Counted from the stretch's first letter, positions 8,190 through 17,708 are shown. The stretch: DNA of 64,000 nucleotides from Calothrix sp. HK-06 (GCF_001904745.1 NZ_MRCD01000027.1:1-64000), one strand, 5' to 3'. Program-made: numbers and translations. Notes: a model not told the origin generated them from the sequence alone.

Positions 8190-9482
8190 ATGACAAAAAC
8201 AAACGGAACGATTTTGATTATCGATGACAACCCAATAAATTTAGAAGTTTTGTATGAGACTTTAGTAACTGCAAAATATGAGATTTTTGTGCAGATGAGC
8301 GGTGAGGAAGGTATTGAAATAGCCATACAACAACAGCCAGATTTAATACTGCTTGATATAATGATGCCCAATATGGATGGTTTTGAGACTTGTCGAAGAT
8401 TGCAAGCTAATGCAATAACTCAATCAATACCAATTATTTTTATGACTGCTCTGACTGATAGCGAAGATAAAATTAAAGGACTCAGTTTAGGAGCAGTTGA
8501 TTATATTACAAAACCTTTTCGGCAAAAAGAGGTGTTAGCACGAGTTAACATCCACATCAAGCTAAAGCGCATAACACACGAATTAGAACAACGAGTTGAA
8601 GAACGTACTCAAGAACTTTCACAAACCTTGCATTCACTGAAACAAATGCAATTGCAACTGGTGCAAAATGAAAAAATGTCAGCATTAGGACAATTGGTTG
8701 CAGGTGTTGCACACGAAATTAATAATCCAATGGGATGTATTAATGGTAATTTCGTATTAATGGAAGATAGTGTTAAAGATTTGTTTCAAGTTATTGACTG
8801 CTATCAAAAAGAGCTTCCTGAACCTAGTGTTTGCTTACAGGAATGCATCGAAGCAGTAGATTTAGATTATTTGCGCTCAGACTTGCCAAAAATGTTTGAG
8901 TCTATGCACACAGCAATAAGTCGTATTAAAGATATCAGTAACAGTTTAAGAACGTTTTCGCGCGCTGATAATAATAAATATGTGTTATTTAATATTCATG
9001 AAGCAATAAATAGTACTATTTTAATTCTTAAACATCGTCTCAAAGCTTCAGACTCTCGTCCAGAAATTAAGGTTTATAAAGAGTATGGTGAGCTACCGCT
9101 TATTGATTGCTATCCAGGACAATTGAATCAAGTATTTATGAATATTATTGCTAACGCTATAGACGCTATAGACGAAGCAAATTTGCAGCATAAAAGTTAT
9201 AATCATAATCAAAAAAATTATATTGTCATAAAAACAACTCTTGCTGAAAATAAAAAATCAGTTGTAATTTCTATCAAAGACAGCGGTTTTGGAATTAATC
9301 AAAAAATTAAAAATCAAATTTTTGAACATCTGTTTACGACTAAAGAAGTAGGAAAAGGAACAGGATTAGGGTTAGCAATTGTACATCAAATTATTATTGA
9401 AAAGCATCATGGTGGTATCGAAGTTAATTCCGAAATAGGACAAGGAACTGAATTTTTGATTACTATTCCAATACAGCAATAA
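8190..9482 (+). CDS. Response regulator-histidine kinase (REC-HisKA-HATPase)
   Basis: A 430-residue two-component protein. The N-terminal receiver domain (about 6-125) has the acidic pocket D12/D13, phospho-acceptor D56 (LLDIMMP), T86 and K108. A coiled coil (about 125-160) leads to the kinase: H-box with H175 (AGVAHEINNP), N-box at about 314-328, G1 DSGFG at 364-368, F-box, and G2 GKGTGLGLA at 389-397. All catalytic motifs look intact. It has no membrane segment, so it is cytosolic and presumably receives its signal through the receiver domain, probably from another kinase. Decayed kinase fragments lie on both sides. Confidence 0.95.
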   Translation: MTKTNGTILIIDDNPINLEVLYETLVTAKYEIFVQMSGEEGIEIAIQQQPDLILLDIMMPNMDGFETCRRLQANAITQSIPIIFMTALTDSEDKIKGLSLGAVDYITKPFRQKEVLARVNIHIKLKRITHELEQRVEERTQELSQTLHSLKQMQLQLVQNEKMSALGQLVAGVAHEINNPMGCINGNFVLMEDSVKDLFQVIDCYQKELPEPSVCLQECIEAVDLDYLRSDLPKMFESMHTAISRIKDISNSLRTFSRADNNKYVLFNIHEAINSTILILKHRLKASDSRPEIKVYKEYGELPLIDCYPGQLNQVFMNIIANAIDAIDEANLQHKSYNHNQKNYIVIKTTLAENKKSVVISIKDSGFGINQKIKNQIFEHLFTTKEVGKGTGLGLAIVHQIIIEKHHGGIEVNSEIGQGTEFLITIPIQQ

Positions 9483-9673
9483 TTAAGAAACCCGGTTTCT
9501 AGGTGTCAGATTTATAAACTTTGTGGGCAAACTATAAGCAATGACTTAATAAAGTTTTACCTGTCATGGTCGCAACTCGAACAAAATACGAAGCAAAGCT
9601 GTTTAAGCCAATTAATTCATAAATCTATTGGCGCCAGATTGTTTGTCTACGTCCTCAGCGGTGCATTAGTCGT

Positions 9674-9817
9674 GCTAAAGGAACAGGGTTAGGAATGGCA
9701 ATTGTGCGGCAAATTATTGTGGAAAAACATGGTAGAAGTATTGAGATAAATTCTCAAGTGGGGCAAGCTACTGAGTTTGAAATTACAATTCCTACGATGA
9801 CCGCTGCCAAATTTTAA
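9674..9817 (+). pseudogene. C-terminal relic of a histidine kinase
   Basis: An in-frame 47-codon piece, KGTGLGMAIVRQII ... IEINSQVGQATEFEITIP plus a short tail and stop, is the G2 box and last strands of a HATPase domain. It closely parallels the C-terminus of the intact kinase at 8190-9482, so it is probably the end of a tandem copy deleted internally. Its last 26 bases overlap the 3' end of the convergent WD40 gene. Confidence 0.8.
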
Positions 9818-11519
9818 TTGTTTTATCTAAGCTAGCACTCACAAGTATTTCTCCTGATGTCGTAAATGTTAACCCAGTAACACTATTAGTATGACCAATA
9901 AATGTTGCTAATAACTCCCCACTGTCTAAATGCCACAGTTTAATAGTTTTGTCTGCACTCCCGCTAGCTATAATTTCACCGTCAGGACTAAGGGCAATAG
10001 CACAAACTCCCTCGCTATGTCCTTTTATAGTTCTAACTAGTGTACCTGTTTCTAAATTCCATACTTTTATACTTTGGTCACGACTACCACTTATTAGTAT
10101 TTTGCTATCATTACTTAAGCATAAGCAACTAACGATATGCGAATGCGCGCTGAATGAATTTTGTAGTAGTGTTTCTTCTCCCTCTAGGCGCCAAATTTTA
10201 ATTTTACGATAACTACCTGTTACAAGATTTTTTCCATCTTGACTTAATACAAGTGCATGAGCAGTTGTATCATCGAGCGAAAACGAACTGTGTACTTTTC
10301 GTGACTGTAAATCCCAATATAAAATTCTTCTATCATCACCACCTGTAAATATCATCCTATTATTAGGACTGCAAACAACTCCACGTACCATGCCATTATG
10401 CTTGTGCAAAATATCTATTAAATCTTTGGCGCCTACATGCCATATTTTAATTGTAGAGTCGGCGCCACCACTTACTAGAATTTGCCCATCTGGACTAAAT
10501 GCTAATGCATTTATTTCATCAACTAATCCAGATTTACTCCAAGGTAGCTCAGAAAAAGTACAAATTAATTCACCTTTATTTAAATCCCATAACTTCGTTT
10601 CACCCCGACTACCACTTGCAAGTAATGGGGCCTTATTTTTATTACCAGGACTAAAAGCCAAACAATTAATGCCTCGTGTATGACCACGTAAAGTTTGCCA
10701 GTATTCCCAGTCACCAGTAATATGGTTTGATGCAATTTGAATAGTCTCAGCTAGAATTATTTCTTCGTCAACATCAATGTCATCCTCGTTAGTCGTAAAT
10801 GAGTCTAAATACCAGTTTAAACCACCCGAATATAATAATTTACTTGGAACCACAGTTATTTTAGGGTCACTAGATTCTATTAGATCTGTCGGTAAAAACC
10901 CGGCAATTACAACTTGCCTTTCATCTCCATGTTTACCAGTAAATGGATAAAACAAACATAAAAAAATTAATAAGTCGTTCTTTAAATCATCTTGTGTAAC
11001 AGTCCACTTAATCTTATCTTTTTTAATGCCGTTAAAACTTTCACCATCTGCTACATGAACTTGAATAGTAAATTTAGGATTATTGAAGAGCGAGTAACAA
11101 AACTTACTTTCATTTCTCAAATTTCCTTCATCATCTAAAGCGATACTTGTCAAGACATCATGTGGCACTTTTTTGACCAATTTACCCAAGCGTTCCTGCA
11201 TAAGTTTTTCGACAATTTGCTCGCGTAACAAATAATCAATAGCTTGCTGCTTAAAAAACCTGGGGAAAGGTATCGTCCAGTCTGGGGGTTCTGGATATTC
11301 TGGAGGGACTGGGGGTGGATTTTTTGCAACAAGTTCAGCTTGTTGACGTGCTATTGTGTGAAGCTTCGTCAATGCTTCACCTTTAAACGCCATAATCTCA
11401 CAGTGACAACCCTTTACAGAACTTTCTAACAAAGAAACTTCGTAAGTCTTGGGTTTCTTGACTCTAGTTAGAAAATCTATTTGTTGTGATTTGAGCAAGC
11501 TAGTCCAGTTCATGTACAT
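9792..11519 (-). CDS. WD40 repeat protein with cyanobacterial N-terminal domain
   Basis: A 575-residue protein. The N-terminal about 275 residues contain a Pro-rich segment (NPPPVPPEYPEPPDW) and a DUF1822-like region (AGFLPTDLI ... LLYSGGLNWYLDSF). The C-terminal half has seven WD40 repeats, each with the SPDG ... SGS.D.TIKIW pattern, enough for one complete beta-propeller, ending exactly at the stop codon. It is likely a protein-interaction scaffold; no catalytic motif was seen. ATG codons at residues 1 and 3 are both possible starts. It ends tail-to-tail over the kinase relic. Confidence 0.88.
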   Translation of the reverse strand: MYMNWTSLLKSQQIDFLTRVKKPKTYEVSLLESSVKGCHCEIMAFKGEALTKLHTIARQQAELVAKNPPPVPPEYPEPPDWTIPFPRFFKQQAIDYLLREQIVEKLMQERLGKLVKKVPHDVLTSIALDDEGNLRNESKFCYSLFNNPKFTIQVHVADGESFNGIKKDKIKWTVTQDDLKNDLLIFLCLFYPFTGKHGDERQVVIAGFLPTDLIESSDPKITVVPSKLLYSGGLNWYLDSFTTNEDDIDVDEEIILAETIQIASNHITGDWEYWQTLRGHTRGINCLAFSPGNKNKAPLLASGSRGETKLWDLNKGELICTFSELPWSKSGLVDEINALAFSPDGQILVSGGADSTIKIWHVGAKDLIDILHKHNGMVRGVVCSPNNRMIFTGGDDRRILYWDLQSRKVHSSFSLDDTTAHALVLSQDGKNLVTGSYRKIKIWRLEGEETLLQNSFSAHSHIVSCLCLSNDSKILISGSRDQSIKVWNLETGTLVRTIKGHSEGVCAIALSPDGEIIASGSADKTIKLWHLDSGELLATFIGHTNSVTGLTFTTSGEILVSASLDKTIKIWQRSS

Positions 11520-11864
11520 ACAAAGTCATGCGCGCTCTTGCCTACCTACGTTAATGTATATAAAGAAACTTTTTCTTTTTTATTTGATTTGATTAATTTT
11601 AACTATCTGCTTTTTAGGTAAAAATAAGTTATTTCGTATCATAAGTTACAAAAAAAATAAAAAAAAAGAGTAATATATCGGCGCCTAACCAAAATATTTG
11701 CCTTCTGTTTGATCAGTAAAGTATTTTGATTGGGAAATTAATTGTAGCGAATGGAGAGGCTCTGAATTGTTTTTGGTGTGAAATTTGATTATTTCTACCA
11801 GAAGTAAGACCCGTTATGGGATGTGTATTTGTAACTATTGCTATAAAGTCATGTTAAGTAATGT
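11520..11864. other. Divergent intergenic region
   Basis: 345 bases between the divergent WD40 and GH13 genes. They hold an A-rich run near 11650-11668 and one GGCGCC at 11680. No gene, RNA or clear operator was recognised. Confidence 0.4.
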
Positions 11865-13322
11865 ATGCAAATTCAAACACCAGACTGGGTAAAGCACGCT
11901 GTTTTCTACCAAATATTCCCTGACCGCTTTGCAAAAAGCAAACAACCTCGAAAGCGATTATTACATGATGCGCGCTGGGAAGACTGGGAGGCAATGCCCA
12001 CACTCCAAGGTTACAAAGGAGGTGATTTATGGGGAATTGTAGAACAATTAGACTATATTAAGTCTTTAGAGATTAATGCAATTTACTTTACGCCAATTTT
12101 TCAGTCAGCTAGCAACCATCGTTATCATACGCACGATTATTATCAGGTAGACCCAATGTTGGGTGGTAACGAAGCGTTTCGTGAATTACTCGATGCTGCA
12201 CATGCACGTGACATTAAAGTTGTATTAGATGGGGTATTTAATCATTCGAGTCGTGGTTTTTTCTTTTTTCACGACGTATTAGAAAATGGCCCTCATTCAC
12301 CTTGGGTGAATTGGTTTAAAATTGAAGGCTGGCCCCTTGCTCCTTATACAGGGGATGCACCAGCTAACTATGAAAGTTGGGATGGAAATCGGGCTTTACC
12401 TGAGTTTAACCATGATAATCCAGAAGTACGCGAGTACATTATGGAGATTGCTGAGTATTGGGTCAAATTTGGTATCGATGGCTGGCGCCTGGATGTACCA
12501 TTTGAAATTAAGACACCAGGATTTTGGGAAGAATTTCGAGACCGTGTGAAAGCAGTTAACCCCGATGCTTATATTGTCGGTGAAGTTTGGGGAGATTCAC
12601 GACAATGGTTAGACGGCAAGCAATTTGACGGGGTAATGAATTACTTGTTTGCTGGTCCGACTATTGCATTTGCAGCAGGAGATAGAGTAGTTCTCGACCA
12701 AGTACAAAGTCGTGATTACAAACCTTATCCTCCGTTATTTGCTGCTGAATATGCTCAAAAAATCCAGGAATTATTAGAACTGTATCCTTGGGAAATTCAA
12801 TTAACGCAGTTGAACCTACTTGCCAGTCATGATACTGCACGGTTAATGTCCATTGCAGGTGGAGACATACCGAGTATTGAATTATGTACACTGCTTTTAA
12901 TGACATTTCCCGGCGCCCCTAGCATTTATTATGGTGATGAAGTTGGATTACCAGGAGCATTAGACCCAGACTCGCGCCGAGGTTTTCCCTTAGAAGCAGC
13001 TTGGAATAATGAAATACTTAATACACATCGTCAATTAATTTCTCTTCGTCACAAGTACCCGTGCTTACGAACCGGAGACTACAAAGTTTTGTACGCACAA
13101 GGTGAAGTATATATATTTACTCGTGTACTCGATAATGAACAATTAGTTATTGCAGTTAACGCTGGTACATCTGATTCCAAAACAAACTTAGATGTTAGCA
13201 GCTTACATTGTTTACCCAACAACGTATTATATGGAGGCGCCGAACTTGAATGGAATAACGAATCAGAAACCAAACAAGTAACCATACATATTCCTGCCCG
13301 AAGCGGGTGCATTGTAGGTTAG
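11865..13322 (+). CDS. Glycoside hydrolase family 13 (neopullulanase/cyclomaltodextrinase-like)
   Basis: A 485-residue alpha-glucan-acting enzyme with a (beta/alpha)8 barrel. Conserved region I is DGVFNH (122-127), the catalytic nucleophile is D210 (GWRLDVP), the acid/base E240 (VGEVWG) and the transition-state stabiliser D323 (SHDTAR). The N-terminus (WVKHAVFYQIFPDRFA) and the overall shape suit the neopullulanase/maltogenic amylase group. It lacks the extra N-terminal dimerisation domain and has no signal peptide, so it probably acts on cytosolic glycogen-derived maltodextrins. It is complete and ends in a short all-beta domain. Confidence 0.92.
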   Translation: MQIQTPDWVKHAVFYQIFPDRFAKSKQPRKRLLHDARWEDWEAMPTLQGYKGGDLWGIVEQLDYIKSLEINAIYFTPIFQSASNHRYHTHDYYQVDPMLGGNEAFRELLDAAHARDIKVVLDGVFNHSSRGFFFFHDVLENGPHSPWVNWFKIEGWPLAPYTGDAPANYESWDGNRALPEFNHDNPEVREYIMEIAEYWVKFGIDGWRLDVPFEIKTPGFWEEFRDRVKAVNPDAYIVGEVWGDSRQWLDGKQFDGVMNYLFAGPTIAFAAGDRVVLDQVQSRDYKPYPPLFAAEYAQKIQELLELYPWEIQLTQLNLLASHDTARLMSIAGGDIPSIELCTLLLMTFPGAPSIYYGDEVGLPGALDPDSRRGFPLEAAWNNEILNTHRQLISLRHKYPCLRTGDYKVLYAQGEVYIFTRVLDNEQLVIAVNAGTSDSKTNLDVSSLHCLPNNVLYGGAELEWNNESETKQVTIHIPARSGCIVG

Positions 13323-13331
13323 GCATCCTGG

Positions 13332-13382
13332 CAACGGATATAACGGATAAACCATCCGTTACATCCGTTCTTATCCGTTGCC
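13332..13382. repeat. ATCCGTTACATCCGTT dispersed palindromic repeat
   Basis: Units of AACGGATATAACGGAT and their reverse ATCCGTTACATCCGTT sit head to head between the convergent GH13 gene and the next minus-strand gene. Related copies occur at about 16809-16831, 25667-25694 and 38295-38332. It may work as a transcription stop. Confidence 0.7.
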
Positions 13383-13780
13383 TACCTTTTATCAAACCCT
13401 TTCCAAGACCAAGAAAACTTTCGCGGTTGTGATGTATAATCGCGACAGTCTTTAGCTTTTTCTGTAAGTACTTCTGCTGGATTTACTGCACACTTAAGGT
13501 AATTATTACTATTATAGTACTGGCATTTTTTGCATGGAAGCGTAACACCTTTAACTTGCTTCAGCCTATAAAGTACAACTCCTACAGTCGTCAATACAAA
13601 TAATATTGGTGTAACTAATATAACGGTATCACCCAATGAAGGCTCAAACTCTTTTTGATTGGCATTACTGCTATCATATGAATTAGCATTTACTGTTACG
13701 TGGGTATCTGTATTGCTACTGGAGTCAGTTATATTACCTTCTGTTGTTGGGTACTGTCTCAGATTTTTGTTTAAAGGCAT
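13382..13780 (-). CDS. Single-pass membrane protein with Cys motif, unknown function
   Basis: A 132-residue protein. The N-terminal 45 residues are polar and Asn/Ser/Thr-rich, followed by one transmembrane helix (about 50-72, TVILVTPILFVLTTVGVVLY). The C-terminal domain has a CKKCQYY ... LKCAVNP ... KDCRDY cysteine pattern that could bind metal or form disulfides. The start is supported by GAGGAAAATTT just upstream. I do not recognise a family. Confidence 0.68.
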   Translation of the reverse strand: MPLNKNLRQYPTTEGNITDSSSNTDTHVTVNANSYDSSNANQKEFEPSLGDTVILVTPILFVLTTVGVVLYRLKQVKGVTLPCKKCQYYNSNNYLKCAVNPAEVLTEKAKDCRDYTSQPRKFSWSWKGFDKR

Positions 13781-14061
13781 AAATTTTCCTCAAGGTAATA
13801 GCTACCTAGGAACTATCGTATTTTTAAATTAATTAAGATACGTCTAGCGGGGGAAGTAGCTTAGGACGATAAAATGGTAATGTCTCTATAGCAGCAATTA
13901 AGTCAAAATTAAAATTAACTGCTGTTTTAATTGCCCTGTCTTAAGAATAAGATTTTCCAAAGATTTATACGCTCTAACTACCAGTAGAAAAATTATCACC
14001 ACATCTTCTACCGATAGGGTGAAGGTAATTAGCAAACTTTGTGATATATACAACTTTAATT

Positions 14062-14412
14062 ATGCTTGAAATACTTATAACATGGTTCGTGACTGCATTG
14101 AGTTTTCTAATTATCTCCAAATTACATATTGGAGTAGAAATTGATGGTTTTAGCAAGGCACTTATCTCTGCTGCTGTGGTTGGAATATTAAATGCGCTTT
14201 TATTACCTATTTTAACTTTTTTTAGTTTTCCGTTAATTATTTTGACAATTGGCTTATTTTTCTTTGTCTTAAACTCAATAATTTTTGGTATAGCTGCTTA
14301 CTTGGTAAACGGTTTCCGATTAAGATATGGTTTTTGGAGCGCATTAATTGGTTCTATTGCCCTTGCTGTGATTAATTCCGCACTTTTAAGAGTTGTAGCT
14401 GCTATTATTTAA
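14062..14412 (+). CDS. Phage holin family 4TM membrane protein
   Basis: A 116-residue, almost wholly hydrophobic protein with four predicted transmembrane helices and the pattern MLEILITWFVTALSFLIISK ... GVEIDGF, followed by LNALLLP and GFWSALIGSI. It matches the Phage_holin_4_2/YvlD-like family common on bacterial chromosomes. The family name is historical and no lytic function is implied. The ATG at 14062 is preferred over an upstream in-frame GTG because homologues begin at this methionine. Confidence 0.82.
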   Translation: MLEILITWFVTALSFLIISKLHIGVEIDGFSKALISAAVVGILNALLLPILTFFSFPLIILTIGLFFFVLNSIIFGIAAYLVNGFRLRYGFWSALIGSIALAVINSALLRVVAAII

Positions 14413-14458
14413 AATAAGAATATAAATTATTCTATATAGATAATAGATATAATTACTT

Positions 14459-14887
14459 ATGAGCTTCAATGTGGGAATGAAAATTCCAGTAAAGTCGCTA
14501 ATATTACTTTGCTTTGCTTATAGTTGGCTTGGTTGGTATTTAGCTGCTTATCATATTGTTTGGTTAGTTGGCAGTGTTGTGACTGTTTCTGTCTTGGCTG
14601 TTATTGGACAAACTACTTCTTGGTTAGAAAGTTTAATCGAATTTGGCTCACGAACTCTGGTAGTGGTTTTATTCTTAAGTGTTTCTATCGCGTTGGTTGC
14701 TAGCTGGTCGATAATATTTAGTTTAATTTTAATGCCTTTGGCAACTGCAATGCTCACGGATATGGAGTTGCGTTTTGCTGGTTTGAGCAAGTCTGATAGA
14801 TTTTTATTAATTGTTATATCTGCTGGTTTGAGTTTAGGATTTGGCGAAACCGTAGATTTGTTTTTTCTACCAAGTATTAGATATTGA
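14459..14887 (+). CDS. Multi-pass membrane protein, unknown function
   Basis: A 142-residue hydrophobic protein with about four membrane segments (roughly 12-30, 33-55, 62-95 and 110-135) and a conserved-looking MLTDMELRFAGLSKSDRF loop. It is in the same orientation as the preceding holin-family gene with a gap of 46 bases, so they may be co-transcribed. I recognise it only as a type of hypothetical protein found in Nostocales. Confidence 0.7.
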   Translation: MSFNVGMKIPVKSLILLCFAYSWLGWYLAAYHIVWLVGSVVTVSVLAVIGQTTSWLESLIEFGSRTLVVVLFLSVSIALVASWSIIFSLILMPLATAMLTDMELRFAGLSKSDRFLLIVISAGLSLGFGETVDLFFLPSIRY

Positions 14888-14927
14888 AGTAGGTTGGGTG
14901 ACAACCCAACCCCATCAATATTTATTC

Positions 14928-16010
14928 TTAAGCTATTGTTACTTCATCAGACAAATATACATCCTGAATAGCATGAAACAACTTCACACCTTCTTCAAAA
15001 GGACGCTGGAATGTTTTGCGTCCCGAAATTAACCCAGTTCCACCCGCACGCTTATTAATAACTGCGGTACGTATTGCCTCAGCAAAATCGTTTTTACCAG
15101 AGGCACCACCAGAATTTATTAACCCAGCGCGTCCACAATAACAATTCAACACCTGGTAACGAGTTAAGTCTATGGGATGGTCACTTGTTAAGTCAGTGTA
15201 AACTTTCTCGTTAGTTTTGCCGTAACTCTTACCTGTTGCCTTCTCGACTGCACCATAACCGTTATTACATTCAGGTAACTTTTGCTTAATAATATCAGCT
15301 TCGATAGTCACACCTAAATGATTCGCCTGTCCTGTTAAGTCAGCCGCAAGGTGATAATCTTTATCTTGTTTAAAAGCATTATTACGCAAATAGCACCATA
15401 ATATTGTCGCCATTCCCAACTCATGCGCGCGTTTAAATGCCTTACTAACTTCTTGAATTTGCCGCGTTGAATTTTCTGAACCAAAATAGATAGTGGCACC
15501 AACAGCTACCGCTCCCAAATTCCAAGCTTGTTCAACATCACCAAACATAACTTGGTCAAACTGATTAGGAAAAGTTAACAACTCATTATGATTAATTTTA
15601 GCAATAAAAGGAATTTTATGAGCATATTTACGTGATACCGACCCTAAAACACCTAAAGTGGTTGCCACAGCATTACAACCAGCAGCAATAGCTAATCTAA
15701 TAATATTTTCAGGGTCAAAGTAAATTGGATTTGGTGCAAAAGAGGCGCCTGCCGAATGTTCAATACCTTGGTCTACAGGCAAAATAGACATATAACCCGT
15801 ATAAGCAAGTCTACCCGTAGAATAAAGAGTTTGTAAACTGCGAATAACTTGAGGTGTACGGTCACTACTTAACCAAACGCTATCAACAAAATCTGGCCCT
15901 GGTAAATGTAATAACTCCTTAGAAACCCTTGCTTTATAAGTAAGTAAATCTTCTGCTTCTGGCCCCAAAACAGACTCAATAGAAGAAGGCGATGCCATTG
16001 TCGTAGTCAT
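14928..16010 (-). CDS. Class I fructose-bisphosphate aldolase (DhnA/FbaB type)
   Basis: A 360-residue enzyme that cleaves fructose 1,6-bisphosphate to glyceraldehyde 3-phosphate and dihydroxyacetone phosphate, working in glycolysis and the Calvin cycle. The sequence has the archaeal/bacterial class I hallmarks: [20 protein letters not shown], then [27 protein letters not shown], the catalytic-lysine barrel region, and the phosphate-binding end [12 protein letters not shown]. Cyanobacteria usually carry both a class II enzyme and this class I enzyme. It is complete with an ATG start. Confidence 0.94.
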   Translation of the reverse strand: MTTTMASPSSIESVLGPEAEDLLTYKARVSKELLHLPGPDFVDSVWLSSDRTPQVIRSLQTLYSTGRLAYTGYMSILPVDQGIEHSAGASFAPNPIYFDPENIIRLAIAAGCNAVATTLGVLGSVSRKYAHKIPFIAKINHNELLTFPNQFDQVMFGDVEQAWNLGAVAVGATIYFGSENSTRQIQEVSKAFKRAHELGMATILWCYLRNNAFKQDKDYHLAADLTGQANHLGVTIEADIIKQKLPECNNGYGAVEKATGKSYGKTNEKVYTDLTSDHPIDLTRYQVLNCYCGRAGLINSGGASGKNDFAEAIRTAVINKRAGGTGLISGRKTFQRPFEEGVKLFHAIQDVYLSDEVTIA

Positions 16011-16339
16011 ATATTTATCTCAGTAACTAAACGTACAACCCTACTATTAAAATAACATTTATAGTCAAAATTAAAATATATAGAAGATTAATAAATTATT
16101 AATCACAAAGAATAAAATAAAAGTTTTCAGTTTAACATAAGAAACCTGGTTTCTAGGTTTTAAATTACTCTTAATCTTTCTTTGTAAACTTTGTCACCTT
16201 TGTGGTTCATAAAAAACAATAGCCTTGGGGAGCATAGTAACAAGACAATCCAAACCACATATCATACATTAGCGCTAGCAGCTGTGATGACACTCTTCCC
16301 CTCGACAGATTATTCTCAAAATAGAGATATTAAACAAAC
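16011..16339. other. Intergenic region upstream of the aldolase
   Basis: AT-rich leader of the minus-strand aldolase. It includes a solitary AGAAACCTGGTTTCT palindrome at 16140-16154 from the dispersed family. A 61-codon reading frame at 16191-16376 runs into a hairpin and is not credible. Confidence 0.45.
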
Positions 16340-16383
16340 ACAACGATTAAAACATTTTTTAGTTAAAATGTTTTAATCGTTGT
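16340..16383. repeat. Perfect 19-bp inverted repeat with 6-base loop
   Basis: The left arm 16340-16358 (ACAACGATTAAAACATTTT) and right arm 16365-16383 are exact reverse complements, and T residues follow the right arm. It could be a strong bidirectional terminator or a small mobile-element relic; no gene ends directly beside it. Confidence 0.8.
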
Positions 16384-16425
16384 TTTTGAGTGGCAACTCG
16401 TTGGAGTAAGTAAATTAGAACTACT

Positions 16426-16611
16426 ACTCCATGTCATTAATTTTGGCTGGTTGGCACCGAGCGTAAGGTGGGCCGAAGCCCACCCTACAACCTTCCAAAA
16501 CTTATGACACGAACCACTACTGGTTCGTGTCATAAGTTTTGGCTAGTTGGCGCCGAGCGTAAGGTAGGCCGAAGCCCACCGTACAACTTATCAAAATTAA
16601 TGAAATGGAGT
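16426..16611. repeat. Composite palindromic element with nested inverted and direct repeats
   Basis: Terminal 20-base inverted repeats (16426-16445 and 16592-16611) match at 19 of 20 positions. Inside them are two about 46-base direct repeats (16446-16491 and 16543-16588), each with a GTAAGGT-GGGCC-GAAGCCCACC hairpin. At the centre is a perfect 22-bp inverted repeat (16495-16516 with 16521-16542, loop CTAC). It has no coding capacity and the architecture is MITE-like. Confidence 0.85.
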
Positions 16612-16857
16612 ACTATATAGTGGGAATGCTGTAATTTTTAGAAACGAGTTAGGCGAGTATCGTGGTAGAGTTTACCCAGGCGCCGATTCAAGCGCGCAAC
16701 CTGCAAATTCAATGGTCAGAAGGCAATGTATCACTCGATAAAACTAGGCGTTAAACTCTGTGTGTACCCGATTATAATGCAATCGTGAAGTTGGAGGAAC
16801 GCGGTTCAACCGATATAACGGATGTAACGAATGAGTTTTTTGAAGAGATAGAGAGAA
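16612..16857. other. Intergenic region with an unidentified short open stretch
   Basis: One plus-strand frame from about 16620 to 16740 reads as plausible protein (NAVIFRNELGEYRGRVYPGA) and then stops, without a start codon. It may be a gene relic, but I do not recognise it. An ATAACGGATGTAACG repeat unit lies near 16816. Confidence 0.35.
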
Positions 16858-17199
16858 ATGAAGATTGACTTAAACAGTGTAGATTTTAGTGATATCAGTT
16901 TGGCGAGCGTTGATTTATCAACGCTTGAAACCGAAGATGAATTTCGTGCAGAAGCACGAAGGTTGCTACCGACTGCACTCGTCAAAGTTGGTGAAGCTGT
17001 CGCAGAACAAACTTGGGAAGAGTTACAGAAGACTCTGTTAAAACCAGGGTCAAAAGCAAAATCTTCTACAAGTGAGAAGCGTCAGTTTGTCAGAGAAACT
17101 GGTCGAAACTATCAGCGAAGTGCTAGTAGTCGAGATAAACAAGAAATAGAAGACCACATAGTTGAGCAATTGCGTATATTTCAAAAGAAAGCTATCTAA
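16858..17199 (+). CDS. Hypothetical acidic/basic soluble protein
   Basis: A 113-residue protein with no membrane segment. The N-terminus is acidic (SVDLSTLETEDEFRAEARRLLP) and the C-terminal third is Ser/Arg/Lys-rich and then helical (DKQEIEDHIVEQLRIFQKK). It has an ATG start after a purine-rich GAGAGAA. I do not recognise a family. It stands alone, with a minus-strand gene converging on it. Confidence 0.55.
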   Translation: MKIDLNSVDFSDISLASVDLSTLETEDEFRAEARRLLPTALVKVGEAVAEQTWEELQKTLLKPGSKAKSSTSEKRQFVRETGRNYQRSASSRDKQEIEDHIVEQLRIFQKKAI

Positions 17200-17233
17200 C
17201 GAAGCACAACCGTAAAAATACTGTCAATTTGCT

Positions 17234-17416
17234 TTATTTCAACCATTTTCTACCTGCTCTTTCTGCTGCTACTTGGGTGCAGTAAAACTTATCATCTCCA
17301 TATACTGCACCTCCAGAACTTATAACTCGAAACTGCCATCCTTTAGATTCGGTAGAAAATACCGTAAAAATACGCTCTGGATGGCAAATTACTGAATAAA
17401 TAGTAGTGTTAATCAT
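17234..17416 (-). CDS. Small conserved hypothetical protein
   Basis: A 60-residue protein with a repeat-like beta pattern ending FRVISSGGAVYGDDKFYCTQ and AAERAGRKWLK. This ending is familiar from small cyanobacterial hypothetical proteins in which the AAE.AGR.WI motif closes the chain. The ATG at 17416 is taken rather than an in-frame TTG 15 bases upstream; neither has a strong ribosome binding site. Function unknown. Confidence 0.55.
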   Translation of the reverse strand: MINTTIYSVICHPERIFTVFSTESKGWQFRVISSGGAVYGDDKFYCTQVAAERAGRKWLK

Positions 17417-17552
17417 AGTGGTATCAGACAATATACTATTACAAGAAATATTAACTCTTAGTAAAGCTATTCATCCATACAACATATCCAACAGAATAAT
17501 TTTCAAACACTTATTTTCTATACAAATCGCAACAATTTACGATAAACTACAA

Positions 17553-17618
17553 AGAAACCGAGTTTCTACGTAAAATCATCATTGTTATTACCATATTTCA
17601 ATAAGAAACCTGGTTTCT
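17553..17618. repeat. 66-bp AGAAACC...GGTTTCT element
   Basis: Two palindromic ends (AGAAACCGAGTTTCT at 17553-17567 and AGAAACCTGGTTTCT at 17604-17618) are separated by 36 AT-rich bases. It has the same length and layout as the copies at 36923, 37656 and 38348. Confidence 0.8.
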
Positions 17619-17708
17619 GATTATTGACATAATAACCCCTCACACCTTACACGGGTATCACACCTACGGGGTAAAACACAGCATTTGATTTTAGAATTAC
17701 AGGCTACA

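Noticed and set aside
13974-14156. Minus-strand frame upstream of the holin-family gene
   Set aside because: Antisense to the start of a clear membrane protein gene with no homologue recalled.
16191-16376. 61-codon plus-strand frame
   Set aside because: Its end is formed by one arm of a perfect hairpin; no coding signature.
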